Shown in pieces: positions 36,321-44,600 of a DNA stretch of 64,000 nt. The translations under genes were made by a program, and so were the position numbers. How positions within the stretch are numbered: position 1 is the stretch's first letter; every line of letters starts with the position of its first letter. Source of the stretch: Hafnia alvei (GTDB lineage: Bacteria; Pseudomonadota; Gammaproteobacteria; Enterobacterales; Enterobacteriaceae); NCBI RefSeq assembly GCF_964063325.1, contig NZ_OZ061315.1, forward strand, positions 992,001 through 1,056,000. The letters run 5' to 3'. The notes beneath the pieces were generated by a model. That model did not search any database. It saw only the letters and a program-made list of their open reading frames with translations, and was not told where the DNA came from.

Positions 36321-36695
36321 TCAGGTGAACATCATCATCATCTTAAAAACCAGCCCAAAGGTCACAGCGCCGGATAACGTTGACATAATGATGCTTTGCG
36401 AGCGGTAGAAGCACAGTGCGAGAGCAAGGAAACCACACAGGGTGGGGATCAGGCGTTCATGCTGGGCTAAGATCTCTGGCGTGCTGGAAACCACCAACAA
36501 CGCACAAATTGAGGCGATGCCAATATTGTCTAACAGAAGGGTGACAATACCTTGCTTAGCCGTATCGCTTTTACGTGCGCGGCCTAGTCGAAGCGGCAAA
36601 TAACGAAAAAGGAAGTTCGCCGCCCCCACAACTAAGCTGATGGTGATTACCGTCGAGTCCATGGCGAGGCTGCTGAAGGAGAAATGACTAATCAT
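36321..36695 (-). CDS. ygaH: L-valine exporter small subunit YgaH (AzlD family)
   Basis: A 124-residue membrane protein with four hydrophobic segments, member of the AzlD branched-chain amino-acid transport family. In E. coli it pairs with YgaZ to export L-valine and methionine. Its start overlaps the end of ygaZ by eight bases, so the two are translationally coupled. The ygaZ-ygaH-emrR order matches E. coli. Confidence 0.92.
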   Translation of the reverse strand: MISHFSFSSLAMDSTVITISLVVGAANFLFRYLPLRLGRARKSDTAKQGIVTLLLDNIGIASICALLVVSSTPEILAQHERLIPTLCGFLALALCFYRSQSIIMSTLSGAVTFGLVFKMMMMFT

Positions 36696-37446
36696 CGCAA
36701 ACCTCTGGGATGGGTTGTGGTTTAGGACTCAACAATGAGGCAATGCAACCCGCTGCGATACCGGCCAAAATAGAAGCAGGGATCGAGAAAATAAGCAGCG
36801 CGGCCAAAGACGCTGCGATGGATGCAACTACCGTAAAGCTTTGCTGGCGCTTAAAGGAGGCTAACAGGAAGCTCAAAAAGAGCGCGGGCAGCATAAAGGT
36901 GAGGGACGCTTCAATGGCCGGATAGGCCTTCAGGGGACCATTGCCGAAAACAGCACCTACGGCGGTGCCGATCACCCAAGAAAGCCACGAGCAAAGCGCA
37001 ATGCCAATCATCCAGTTTTCGCTCCACTGGCGATTATCACGCATCAGTTTGCTGGTTGCGGCGGCAAACACCTCATCAGTTAGGCCAAATGCCCACAGTG
37101 CGGTTTTCCCCGGACTCATTCGGGTAACAATACGATGACGTAGCGACGGGCCATACAGGATATGACGAATATCCATCGCCATCACGGTGAGTGCTGAAAC
37201 CCATAGAGACATCCCCGCGCTGAGCAATGCGGTGATCACAAATTGGCTGGCACCTGCATAGATGACGCTGGAAAAGAAAATGCTCTCGAGCGGAGAGAAC
37301 CCGAGTTTTACTGCGGTTAAACCGAAAGCAAAGGCGACGGGAAAGTAACCAATCACAATAGGCAGACTATCCACTACGCCTTCTTTAAATGTTGACGGCG
37401 TTGCAACAGGCTCTGCGGCTTGTTCAACAGAAGTATGAGTTTGCAT
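36688..37446 (-). CDS. ygaZ: L-valine exporter large subunit YgaZ (AzlC family)
   Basis: AzlC-family permease with about seven membrane segments, 252 residues from the ATG at 37446 (E. coli 245). SLPIVIGYFPVAFAFGL, YAGASQFV and the motif RHILYGPSLR are diagnostic. The upstream in-frame GTG at 37509 would add 21 residues lacking similarity; no strong ribosome binding site precedes either start, so the N-terminus is less certain than the identity. Forms the exporter with YgaH. Confidence 0.92.
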   Translation of the reverse strand: MQTHTSVEQAAEPVATPSTFKEGVVDSLPIVIGYFPVAFAFGLTAVKLGFSPLESIFFSSVIYAGASQFVITALLSAGMSLWVSALTVMAMDIRHILYGPSLRHRIVTRMSPGKTALWAFGLTDEVFAAATSKLMRDNRQWSENWMIGIALCSWLSWVIGTAVGAVFGNGPLKAYPAIEASLTFMLPALFLSFLLASFKRQQSFTVVASIAASLAALLIFSIPASILAGIAAGCIASLLSPKPQPIPEVCDD

Positions 37447-37684
37447 TTTTGAGTCGTTATTTGATTGGATTAGAGACACTACAAGCGTATGAATCGTTAA
37501 GGTGATCACATTATCAGACTGTATACATGCATGATAGTCCCGCAGATAATTAAAATAAAAAATAACTATTCGCAGGCTAATTTATGCGCATTGTATATAT
37601 GTTATTTAAAATGCATAGCAGAAATAACTACGCATCCTCATAGCCGTTAGGTTTTGGGCGAGATATTCAGTGGCCGACAACGAA

Positions 37685-38179
37685 CTAATCTTGCTCTGAA
37701 GATCCATCCATATAGTAGACGTTGCTGTTAGCCGCACCGTCTTCCGTGGATATTGCCGTGAATCTTGCGTTGTAGCGCAGACGATAGGCCGCCATCTCGT
37801 TAGGATCTGGCTCAAGTTCGCGCAAAAATGTTAGCGCCAAGCGCACGTGTTTATGGGTAATTTCAGTGGGCAGATGGGCTTTGCGCAGAACCGAGCGCCA
37901 AAATGTTAAGCTTTCGTCTGATTCATCAACGATAAATGTCTGATAAATAAGCAACACGCCAGCGGCATTCCCCATGTGCGACTCATTATCCTGCAGCAGG
38001 TAGCTGATAAACTCTCCACCAGCCGTTTTCCCCATCTGGCTCAACATCGACTCAACATACACCGGCTCAATGTTCAACCGTTTCGTTAGAGCTTGAGACG
38101 CGCGTCGCGCGTCGGAGTTCAGCACCCGAAAGCCGACAATAAATACCACCACCAGCGTTGCCAGCATTAACCAAATCAT
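37685..38179 (-). CDS. DUF1198 family protein, YicN-like
   Basis: A 164-residue protein with one N-terminal membrane segment (MIWLMLATLVVVFIVGFRVL) and a soluble domain. Blocks VESMLSQMGKTAGGEF, NESHMGNAAGVLLI and VRLALTFLRELEPD align well with E. coli YicN. Function is unknown. I start at ATG 38179, where YicN starts; a TTG five codons upstream is less likely. It is the last backbone-type gene before the Rhs locus. Confidence 0.85.
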   Translation of the reverse strand: MIWLMLATLVVVFIVGFRVLNSDARRASQALTKRLNIEPVYVESMLSQMGKTAGGEFISYLLQDNESHMGNAAGVLLIYQTFIVDESDESLTFWRSVLRKAHLPTEITHKHVRLALTFLRELEPDPNEMAAYRLRYNARFTAISTEDGAANSNVYYMDGSSEQD

Positions 38180-38266
38180 GGAAAGCCCTATCAAGAAAAG
38201 TGAGTGACATCATAATGGCAAAAAACGCTGCCGCAAAATAATCACATCATAGGTAGGCGTCGCTCG

Positions 38267-38550
38267 CCGTCCCAACGGTAATGGCGCACGGCGTGTTGGT
38301 CAGAACCATAGCTGTCTTGAATACAGTTGCCGTATTCATCGTGGCGATAGTGATAGCTGCCGAGCAGCGTGAGGCGATGCCGCTGACCTGCCCATGTATA
38401 TTGTCATAGCGATATTCTTCGCTGGTGCCATTTGCATAGATGATGTGTTTGAGCAGGGTCGAGTGGGGCAGATACTCGAACTGGGTCTGATTACCCAGCT
38501 CGTCTTGTTCGAGGGTAATTTCGTGATAGGCGTTGTATTGCCAGCGTTTA
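38267..38550 (-). pseudogene. Rhs core scar with 856-bp internal deletion
   Basis: Two blocks copied from the Rhs core further along the window are joined directly. Bases 38267-38376 match 42566-42675, and 38377-38550 match 43532-43705, with only scattered differences. The 856 bases between them in the intact gene are missing, which also breaks the frame. There is no start or open frame. It marks the far end of the Rhs locus and is probably the leftover of an older rhs gene or of a recombination event. Confidence 0.85.
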
Positions 38551-38648
38551 GGTTATTTACTTACTGGTTTAGATAGCGGTGTTATTAATTTTATATAACT
38601 CATCTTAGGCTGGGTTTGACATGAACTTTGGAATTAATGGTGTCATGA

Positions 38649-38688
38649 AAATAAAAATAGCCGAAAAGAATACACACTCCTTTCGGCT
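38649..38688 (-). terminator. Terminator after the Imm11-like gene
   Basis: AGCCGAAA (38659-38666) pairs with TTTCGGCT (38681-38688); on the minus strand ATTTTTATTTT follows. It lies nine bases past the stop of the immunity-like gene. Confidence 0.7.
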
Positions 38689-38696
38689 TTTCCTTC

Positions 38697-39256
38697 TCAC
38701 GATGTAGGTATTTCCCATGAAAAGTCGAAGGCTAATAAACCGGCTTCTTCTACGCGTTGTTTGAATTTGTCTGTAACAAAAAACCAATTAATACCTTCTT
38801 CGATAGAAAAAAGATACTCATCTGAAATATTTTCAGATATTAACACCGGTTTATAAATCATCAAGCCATTGGGGTATTCTATATAGTCTGAAAGTTCGTG
38901 ATTGAAACAATTCGATAGTGAGTTTGTTGGATAATATCCAAAGAATTTTTTCTTTTTACTCCGTGATATGATAGGTAAAATTTGCCCTCTGGGTAACAAA
39001 ATATCACTTAATAAACTGAGAGTATTTTCACTTATTATAAAAAAGGGGATAGTGCACTGCTAATATCAAACTTAAAGTTTTTCTTGCCTGTTCCATTTCT
39101 TCGTAATTCAAGAGTGATTGGAACATAACTATCATCGAAGAATCGCCAGTCTTGATCCATTGCTAAACCAATAATGCTTTCTTGCCCTTGAGGATAGTTT
39201 TCAATAAATGAACAAAAACCTTCTACATCAGACCTTAGTTTATATATTTTACTCAT
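38697..39256 (-). pseudogene. Imm11/DUF1629-type immunity gene, frameshifted
   Basis: Two adjoining minus-strand frames together give one protein of about 186 residues. The first (39256-39035) starts MSKIYKLRSDVEGF and contains the LAMDQDWRFFDDSYVP segment; the second (38999-38697, open up to the break) ends with NWFFVTDKFKQRVEEAGL and AFDFSWEI, the C-terminal signature of Imm11 proteins. They are separated by a one-base shift in a run of A6G4 on the plus strand (39039-39048): one extra T on the coding strand restores a single frame. Its ATG overlaps the AHH toxin stop by four bases, so it is the cognate immunity gene. A sequencing error in the homopolymer is the alternative. Confidence 0.72.
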
Positions 39257-39663
39257 TTTAATACATTACTCCATGATGTATTACGGTTTGCTTTGAGAAG
39301 GATGTTTCGCATTACTCTTAGTTCTGTAATAATTTGAAACTTGCCACCCTTACGATCTGCACGCTTTATTCTTTCATTTGTATCATCAATATGATCATCA
39401 GGATGCCTGCCATTGTGCTCTATCCCCGGCAGGTCATCGGTATTATGACGATTCGGCAAAAATACGCCGTTATCTGCGCCGTTAATATCAATGCCATGTT
39501 TATTCAATATATCTCTCGCAGGGCCTGCCGATTGAGCTCTTTCCGGAACAATATGATGCGCTTCTGAGTTGGCGGGTCTTGATATTCCAGCCTCTTCTAT
39601 GGCCTCGGCTAACTTACAGCTTGTTAACCCCAACGGATCCACCCAGCTCAGCGGGCTTGGCAC
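39253..39663 (-). CDS. Orphan Rhs C-terminal tip with AHH-type nuclease domain
   Basis: An open frame of 136 residues that begins in the conserved Rhs end (PSPLSWVDPLGL) and continues into a tip with the motif SEAHHIVPE, then NGVFLPN and HNGRHPDDH. This pattern fits the AHH branch of HNH/EndoVII nucleases found at the ends of polymorphic toxins. The preceding Rhs core end is present but interrupted by an ochre codon, so the tip is not fused to a full Rhs protein. The GTG at 39663 is only a formal start. It is coupled to the Imm11-like gene. It may be silent DNA kept for exchange with the intact rhs gene. Confidence 0.72.
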   Translation of the reverse strand: MPSPLSWVDPLGLTSCKLAEAIEEAGISRPANSEAHHIVPERAQSAGPARDILNKHGIDINGADNGVFLPNRHNTDDLPGIEHNGRHPDDHIDDTNERIKRADRKGGKFQIITELRVMRNILLKANRNTSWSNVLK

Positions 39664-39796
39664 ATCGGCGTACGCATTAACGCCGCCGGCTAAACCTATC
39701 GGGTCTGGCGATAAATACCGCAGGGCACTGACATCTTAATAGCGATAGCGGTTATAAGACAACCCGCTTTCGTCGTCGTGATATTGCCATTGAAAA
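39626..39796 (-). repeat. Duplicated Rhs core end (copy of 41939-42109)
   Basis: 171 bases nearly identical to the end of the intact Rhs core at 41939-42109, without gaps. The main difference is TTA instead of ATA at 39736-39738, which turns a tyrosine codon of RYRYYDV into an in-frame ochre. Such matched core ends are the homology used for swapping C-terminal tips. Confidence 0.88.
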
Positions 39797-39801
39797 TATT
39801 T

Positions 39802-40221
39802 TTATTTTTTATGAGACAAATAAAACTGTAGGTATTTATTATCTAATCCTTGAAATGCTCTTATTTTCCCCTTTTGATAGGCTTTTTCAAATTGCTCCAT
39901 TGCCTCATTCTCTAGGCCAAGTTCAACATATACTTTCCCTAAATTAATTAACTCTGATGTTGCTTTGTAAGGAATGTTACAGTTAAATACTTCCTTAGCC
40001 CATTTTTCTGCAGAAATATAATCCTTCAAAGAAAAATAAACATTATAAATGCATCTTATTAACCATCGAGTCTCATCAATATCATAAATATTCTCATAAG
40101 AGTTACGAAGATCATCCAAGACGGAAAAATAGATATCGAGAGACTCTTTGTTTTTACCCTGCTCATGAAGACTGTTTCCTTTTTCAATCCTTTTTACAAT
40201 CATTTCATAAGGTATTGTCAT
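39802..40221 (-). CDS. TPR-like protein, probable immunity gene of a displaced Rhs module
   Basis: A 139-residue helical protein with TPR-like pairs (GNSLHEQGKNKESLDIYFSVL; LGKVYVELGLENEAMEQFEKAY) and no signal peptide. It is AT-rich compared with the Rhs core. It directly follows the GH-E-like toxin remnant (40263-40439), 41 bases after its stop, on the same strand, which is the usual place for an immunity gene. Function is inferred from position only; TPR proteins occur among known immunity families but also widely elsewhere. Confidence 0.6.
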   Translation of the reverse strand: MTIPYEMIVKRIEKGNSLHEQGKNKESLDIYFSVLDDLRNSYENIYDIDETRWLIRCIYNVYFSLKDYISAEKWAKEVFNCNIPYKATSELINLGKVYVELGLENEAMEQFEKAYQKGKIRAFQGLDNKYLQFYLSHKK

Positions 40222-40733
40222 TTGTTTTTTATTCCTAATTTAATAATCACAGATAAGTAAACTTATCTCAATTTAGCGCCAGCTGAGCGGTTTATTGATT
40301 TGTGCTCAAGCACATAGTTATTTGAGTCAAGCATCCATTTCCTTACTTCTTCAGATCGTTCTCCTTGGTGCCTCCCTGTTTGATTCCACCATGTGACTGC
40401 GTCGGTAGTATGAGACATATCTGCTTCAGTTATTGGATGTTACTTGTTATCTGATGATTGAAGTTTAATATGTTTATAAGTGTCTTAGGCTTTTTTTTAG
40501 CTTGTCAATTTGCATTCTTTCAATAATTTTTTAGTTAAGTTTATAATTATTTAAGATGTTATTATCATGTATTACATGGTTGTGATTGATGCATGTACTA
40601 TCTAAATACCTTAATTTCATTGGTTTGGAACGTGAATGGAAGAGAATCTTCAGTTAATCAGTTAATCAGTTAATCAGTTAATCAGTTAATCAGTTAATCA
40701 GTTAATCAGTTAATCAGTTAATCAGTTAATCAG
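40222..40733. other. Spacer holding the GH-E-like remnant and part of an octanucleotide repeat
   Basis: Contains the toxin remnant at 40263-40439, then about 210 bases of very AT-rich sequence (40440-40650) with no coding frame, then the start of the 8-base repeat block. No promoter can be assigned with confidence. Confidence 0.5.
40263..40439 (-). pseudogene. Remnant of a GH-E-like polymorphic toxin tip
   Basis: A short frame of 58 codons bounded upstream by a stop (51 codons from the first ATG at 40418), too short for routine ORF calling. It encodes PITEADMSHTTDAVTWWN, TGRHQGERSEEVRKWML and NYVLEHKSINRSAGAKL. The pattern with Trp-Trp-Asn, a Gly-Arg-His and the closing LEHKSINRS resembles the GH-E group of HNH/EndoVII nuclease toxins. 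The Rhs part that should precede it is absent. It is followed by the TPR protein gene. Confidence 0.55.
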
Positions 40734-40746
40734 TTAATCAGTTAAT
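40651..40746. repeat. Twelve tandem copies of an 8-base repeat (CAGTTAAT)
   Basis: Perfect array of 12 copies of CAGTTAAT with no variation over 96 bases. On the minus strand the unit reads ATTAACTG. The stop codon of the upstream minus-strand gene (40964-40734) lies in the array. Eight is not a multiple of three, so copy-number change would shift any frame read through it. Confidence 0.97.
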
Positions 40747-40964
40747 TTGTTTTTAATAAAATTAATAACTTCTTTTTTACTTAGTTCAAATTGTGGTCCT
40801 GCATCAATGCCCCTAAGGTAATTAATTACATACTCTAGTTTGCTATCTGTAAAATCATGATCGAGATAAAACTCTAGCGCATATCTTGCAACAATAGATG
40901 GGGTATAGTTGTCACGGACTCTTTCCTCTAACCCAGTAATAAAATCTTTCCTAAGTTGGTTCAT
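40734..40964 (-). CDS. Small hypothetical protein, possible immunity protein
   Basis: A 76-residue helical protein (NQLRKDFITGLEERVRD, DFTDSKLEYVINYLRG) with no signal or membrane segment. The last three codons and stop fall in the octanucleotide array. It lies between a diverged Rhs fragment and a toxin remnant, so a role as a small immunity protein is plausible. I do not recognise a specific family. A ribosome binding site is not strong. Confidence 0.5.
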   Translation of the reverse strand: MNQLRKDFITGLEERVRDNYTPSIVARYALEFYLDHDFTDSKLEYVINYLRGIDAGPQFELSKKEVINFIKNKLTD

Positions 40965-41014
40965 TTTTTATCGCCAGTTTTATTATACTTTGTTTGATAA
41001 CTTTCTAAATTATA

Positions 41015-41299
41015 CTAGGTTGTATATAGAGAGTATGTTAGTCGTCTAAAAAACCTCAATTCCATGATAGTTATCAATAATTTTATGTAAGGGAATTGTT
41101 TTGCAATGGAAGTTCCAGAGCCCCTACTAGGATGCTCTGGTAAGGGTAAATAAGTTATATCACTATCATTAGTATTTTCTAACTTAATTATTTTATTCAC
41201 ATCTACTCCTTTGAGATAATAAACGCGGTTTTGTTGCTCTGGACTATCACTTTCTTGAATACAGTTGCCATGCTCATCGTTGTGATGGTAATCGATCAA
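41015..41299 (-). CDS. Diverged Rhs C-terminal fragment
   Basis: A 94-residue frame whose first third (YHHNDEHGNCIQESDSPEQQ, RVYYLKG) is a diverged copy of the Rhs core element YRYDEYGNCIQDSYGSDQ of the intact gene. The rest has no recognised domain and ends in a basic hydrophobic tail. It has no evident start and lacks the conserved PxxxxDPLGL end, so it is likely a relic of an older Rhs module and may not be expressed. Confidence 0.5.
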   Translation of the reverse strand: MIDYHHNDEHGNCIQESDSPEQQNRVYYLKGVDVNKIIKLENTNDSDITYLPLPEHPSRGSGTSIAKQFPYIKLLITIMELRFFRRLTYSLYTT

Positions 41300-41311
41300 G
41301 AGTTAATGAAA

Positions 41312-41632
41312 TTATGTGAAATTAAATTTGCAATGAAAACCTACATTATAATCATTCCCTGTAACGAATTCATAATGGATTTTATCTGGTCCAGTGTTGG
41401 TTTGATAATAGGTGAAATAGGAGTATTGAATAAAAACTATGATTGAACTAAATATTACTTTTACTTCATCTGAATTGAATTTGATTAGTTTTATGTCGAT
41501 AATGAATTCTTCATTTTCTTTTTTAATATTATAGTATGAAATATCATTTCGCTCCTTTAGGAACTCTGCGATATCAGTAGATATACCTGACTCAGTAATC
41601 AATTTCATATTGGCTAATATTTTTTCTATCAT
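41312..41632 (-). CDS. Presumed cognate immunity protein of the intact Rhs toxin
   Basis: A 106-residue cytoplasmic protein with no recognised family. Its ATG is two bases after the rhs stop codon, so both are translated from one message. That tight coupling, its small size and low GC compared with the Rhs core are the hallmarks of an immunity gene protecting the producer and its sisters. Specific neutralisation of the 99-residue Rhs tip is inferred, not shown. Confidence 0.65.
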   Translation of the reverse strand: MIEKILANMKLITESGISTDIAEFLKERNDISYYNIKKENEEFIIDIKLIKFNSDEVKVIFSSIIVFIQYSYFTYYQTNTGPDKIHYEFVTGNDYNVGFHCKFNFT

Positions 41633-41634
41633 AT

Positions 41635-44600
41635 TTACCTCATTGTTAGTTTTGGTATGTATTTTGAGTTATTAGCACTTATTGGGTGTGAGTAAACAGT
41701 AACAATCCTCTCACTAAATTCATCTGTAATGACTGTATTACCTCGACTGTCTTGGTAGCGCCATTGTATTTGTCCTGTTGCCGGATCAATCTCTTTCACT
41801 CGAGATTTTTTGTTATTACTTATGATCTCGTCGATATTCTTTGATGAAAATCCTCGCGATGTTGCTTGTTCTGCACCGTGTATCGTAAAAGTTCTTCCTT
41901 CAGGGGTTTTATCTCCTGGCTGTATAGATTTGCAACTCAACCCCAACGGATCCACCCAGCTCAGCGGGCTTGGCACATAGGCGTACGCATTAACGCCGCC
42001 GGCTAAACCTATCGGGTCTGGCGATAAATACCGCAGGGCAGAGACATCATAATAGCGATAGCGGTTGTAAGACAACCCGCTTTCGTCGTCATGATATTGT
42101 CCCTGAAAACGCAGCGGCTGCGGGATGTGGTTGGCGAGGGTGAAGGCCTGTTGTCCATAGGCGTGATACACCGCGCTCCATACCATTTCGCCGCTCGGGG
42201 AAACCAGCTCCTGCGGCGTGCCGAGGTGGTCGTTAATGTAGTAGAACACCTTGGTGTTTTTGCCGCGCCCGCCGAGCATCGCCAGTGGGCGAAAGCTGTT
42301 ACCGTTGGGTTCATAAACGTAGCTGCGGCAATTCGTGGCATCGGTGTGTGGCTCGGGGCCGAATGCGCTGGGGTGCCCGCCGGGGCAGGCGAGTTTTTCG
42401 TCACATTCGGCGATGAGGCGGTCGTCTTGCCAGAAGAACAGCCGGCTTTCGCCCGTGCGCACATTGTGTTTGCGAACGCGTCGGCCAAAGCAATCATAGT
42501 CGTAGCTAAACGAGGTTATTTCATTGCCGTGGCGGGTTTCACGAAAGCCAACCAGCCGATGTTCACCGTCCCAACGGTAATGGCGCACGGCGTGTTGGTC
42601 AGAACCATAGCTGTCTTGAATACAGTTGCCGTATTCATCGTAGCGATAGTGATGGCTGCCGAGCAGCGTGAGGCGGTTACCGGTGGTGCGCTTCAGCGCC
42701 TGAAGCTCCGGCGACGCCGAAGCACCCAACACGTTATGGGTCGCATCAGGGGCGAATATTTCGCTGTGACCTGCGTATCCCGCTTGAAGCAGCGCCGGCG
42801 TTGGGCGATAGGTTTCCTGCGTGAAGCGCCCGCGCACGTCGTGGCTGAAGGTTTTGCTGCCTTTCTGTTGGTCGGTGATGCTGGCCAGATTACCCACGGC
42901 GTCGTAGGTATAATCGCGCTGTATCAACAGGTTAGGCTCGCCCTGACGCTGCACCTGCTGGCGTTGCAGGCGTTGTAGCGGGTCATGGATAAACTGACTT
43001 ACCAGCTCGCCGTGGCGGCGGGTGACTTCCTGCCCGTTGCGCCAGCCGTGCTCGGTGAGCAACTGCCCGTCAAGGTCGATGCGGGTCGTGCGCCCGTTAT
43101 GGTGCAGAAAATCGAGCTGCTGGCCGTCAGGTAAACGCATCTGGGTGAGATTACCGACGGCGTCATACGCATAATGCTGGCTGGCAAAACACTGATGCTC
43201 CTGCGTGAGCCGCCCGCGTTTATCATATTGCCAGGCCAGCGGCCACGCGGCATCGTCGGCCAAATTGAGGCGGCCAAAGCCATCGTAGCCGTAGGTCACG
43301 GTAACGCCATCCGGCGTGGTTTTGCTGCTGAGTCGGCCGGCGACATCCCGTTGATAGGTGGTGATTAATGCGGTGTCGTCGCGCAGGCTGTCGCCATATT
43401 CGGTGCGCTTGGCGACGTTTCCGCTGGCGTCGTACTCCCAGCACAAACGCCGCCCGTCAAAGGTCTGCTCCTGACTGACCAGACCGCCCGGCGTGTAATC
43501 AATGTGATAGCGCTCGTGACGCGCGTTGATAATGTCGCTGACCTGCCCATGTATATTGTCATAGCGATATTCTTCGCTGGTGCCATTTGCATAGATGATG
43601 TGTTTGAGCAGGGTAGAGTGGGGCAGATACTCGAACTGGGTCTGATTACCCAGCTCGTCTTGTTCGAGGGTAATTTGGTGATAGGCGTTGTATTGCCAGC
43701 GCTTAATCTGTCCGTTGGGCCAGCGAATAGCCACCAGCCTATCGGCGTTGTCCCAAGCAAACTGCGTGGCGTTAGGCGATAAGTTCGAGTCTGACGTCTG
43801 CGGTGGGCGCTCGCCCTGAAAGACTAATCGGCCTTGCTCATCATAACGATAATGAGTGACGACCCCATCGCGCGCGGTGTGCTCATATATTTGGCCTAAT
43901 GGGTTAACGGCAAAGACTTCATAGCTATCGTCAGGAAAATGAATTCGGGTTAAAGCCCCGTCATCTGACCATACGTACTGAGTGGTATGCCCTTCAGCGT
44001 CAATGTAATGGCTCACATTGCCGTGCTGGTCGTAGCGCCAGCGCTCGCGGTGTTTAGCCAAACCATCGGCGCTCACATGGATTTTTTCAATCCGGCGCCC
44101 GCGAGAATAACGGTAGCGAAGCCACTGCCCATCAGGCAGATGCTCGGCGATGACTTGGTTGTCGCGGTTGTAGCTGTAGTGAGTTTTCTGTCCGAGCGGA
44201 TTTATGGTGCTCAGTAACTCGCCCTGTGGCCCGTAGTGATTCTCAGTGGTGCCGCCATCAGCGGTGATGCTTTTGAGTAAACGCGCGGTACGGATATCGT
44301 GCTGCCAAACTTCTTGGCTACCGTCTTCATAACAGACCGTGACGCAGCCATTTGGAATATCCCACTGATAGCTGCGGTCGAGGTTAGGCAGATTACTCCA
44401 ATGGCGTATTGCCCGAGCCGATTTCCCTCGCCCGTCCCATTCCCAATAAAACTCTGCGCCGCCGGCTAACTGCCGCAGGGTAAATAGGTAATCGTCTCGA
44501 TAAGCGTACCGCTCGGTTTCACCCGCGGCGTTAATCGCGGCACAAAGCTGCCCGTTGGCATCGTACTCATAACGCATGTGAACGAAATATTTATGCCCCG

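Noticed and set aside
38394..38576. 60-codon plus-strand frame in the Rhs scar
   Set aside because: The same sequence occurs antisense in the intact Rhs core (43504-43782), so it is a shadow of copied core DNA.
40651..40746. CRISPR array
   Set aside because: The unit is 8 bases and contiguous; there are no spacers and no cas genes.
41042..41120. Short alternative minus-strand frame inside the 41015-41299 gene that resembles the end of the adjacent immunity protein
   Set aside because: Only about 25 codons are open and the similarity is a few residues, which is too little to call a gene remnant.
42091..42978. 295-codon plus-strand open frame inside the Rhs gene
   Set aside because: It runs antisense to the Rhs core, whose GC-rich codons leave long open frames on the other strand. 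The protein has no recognisable features, and homologous copies exist only where core sequence is copied.
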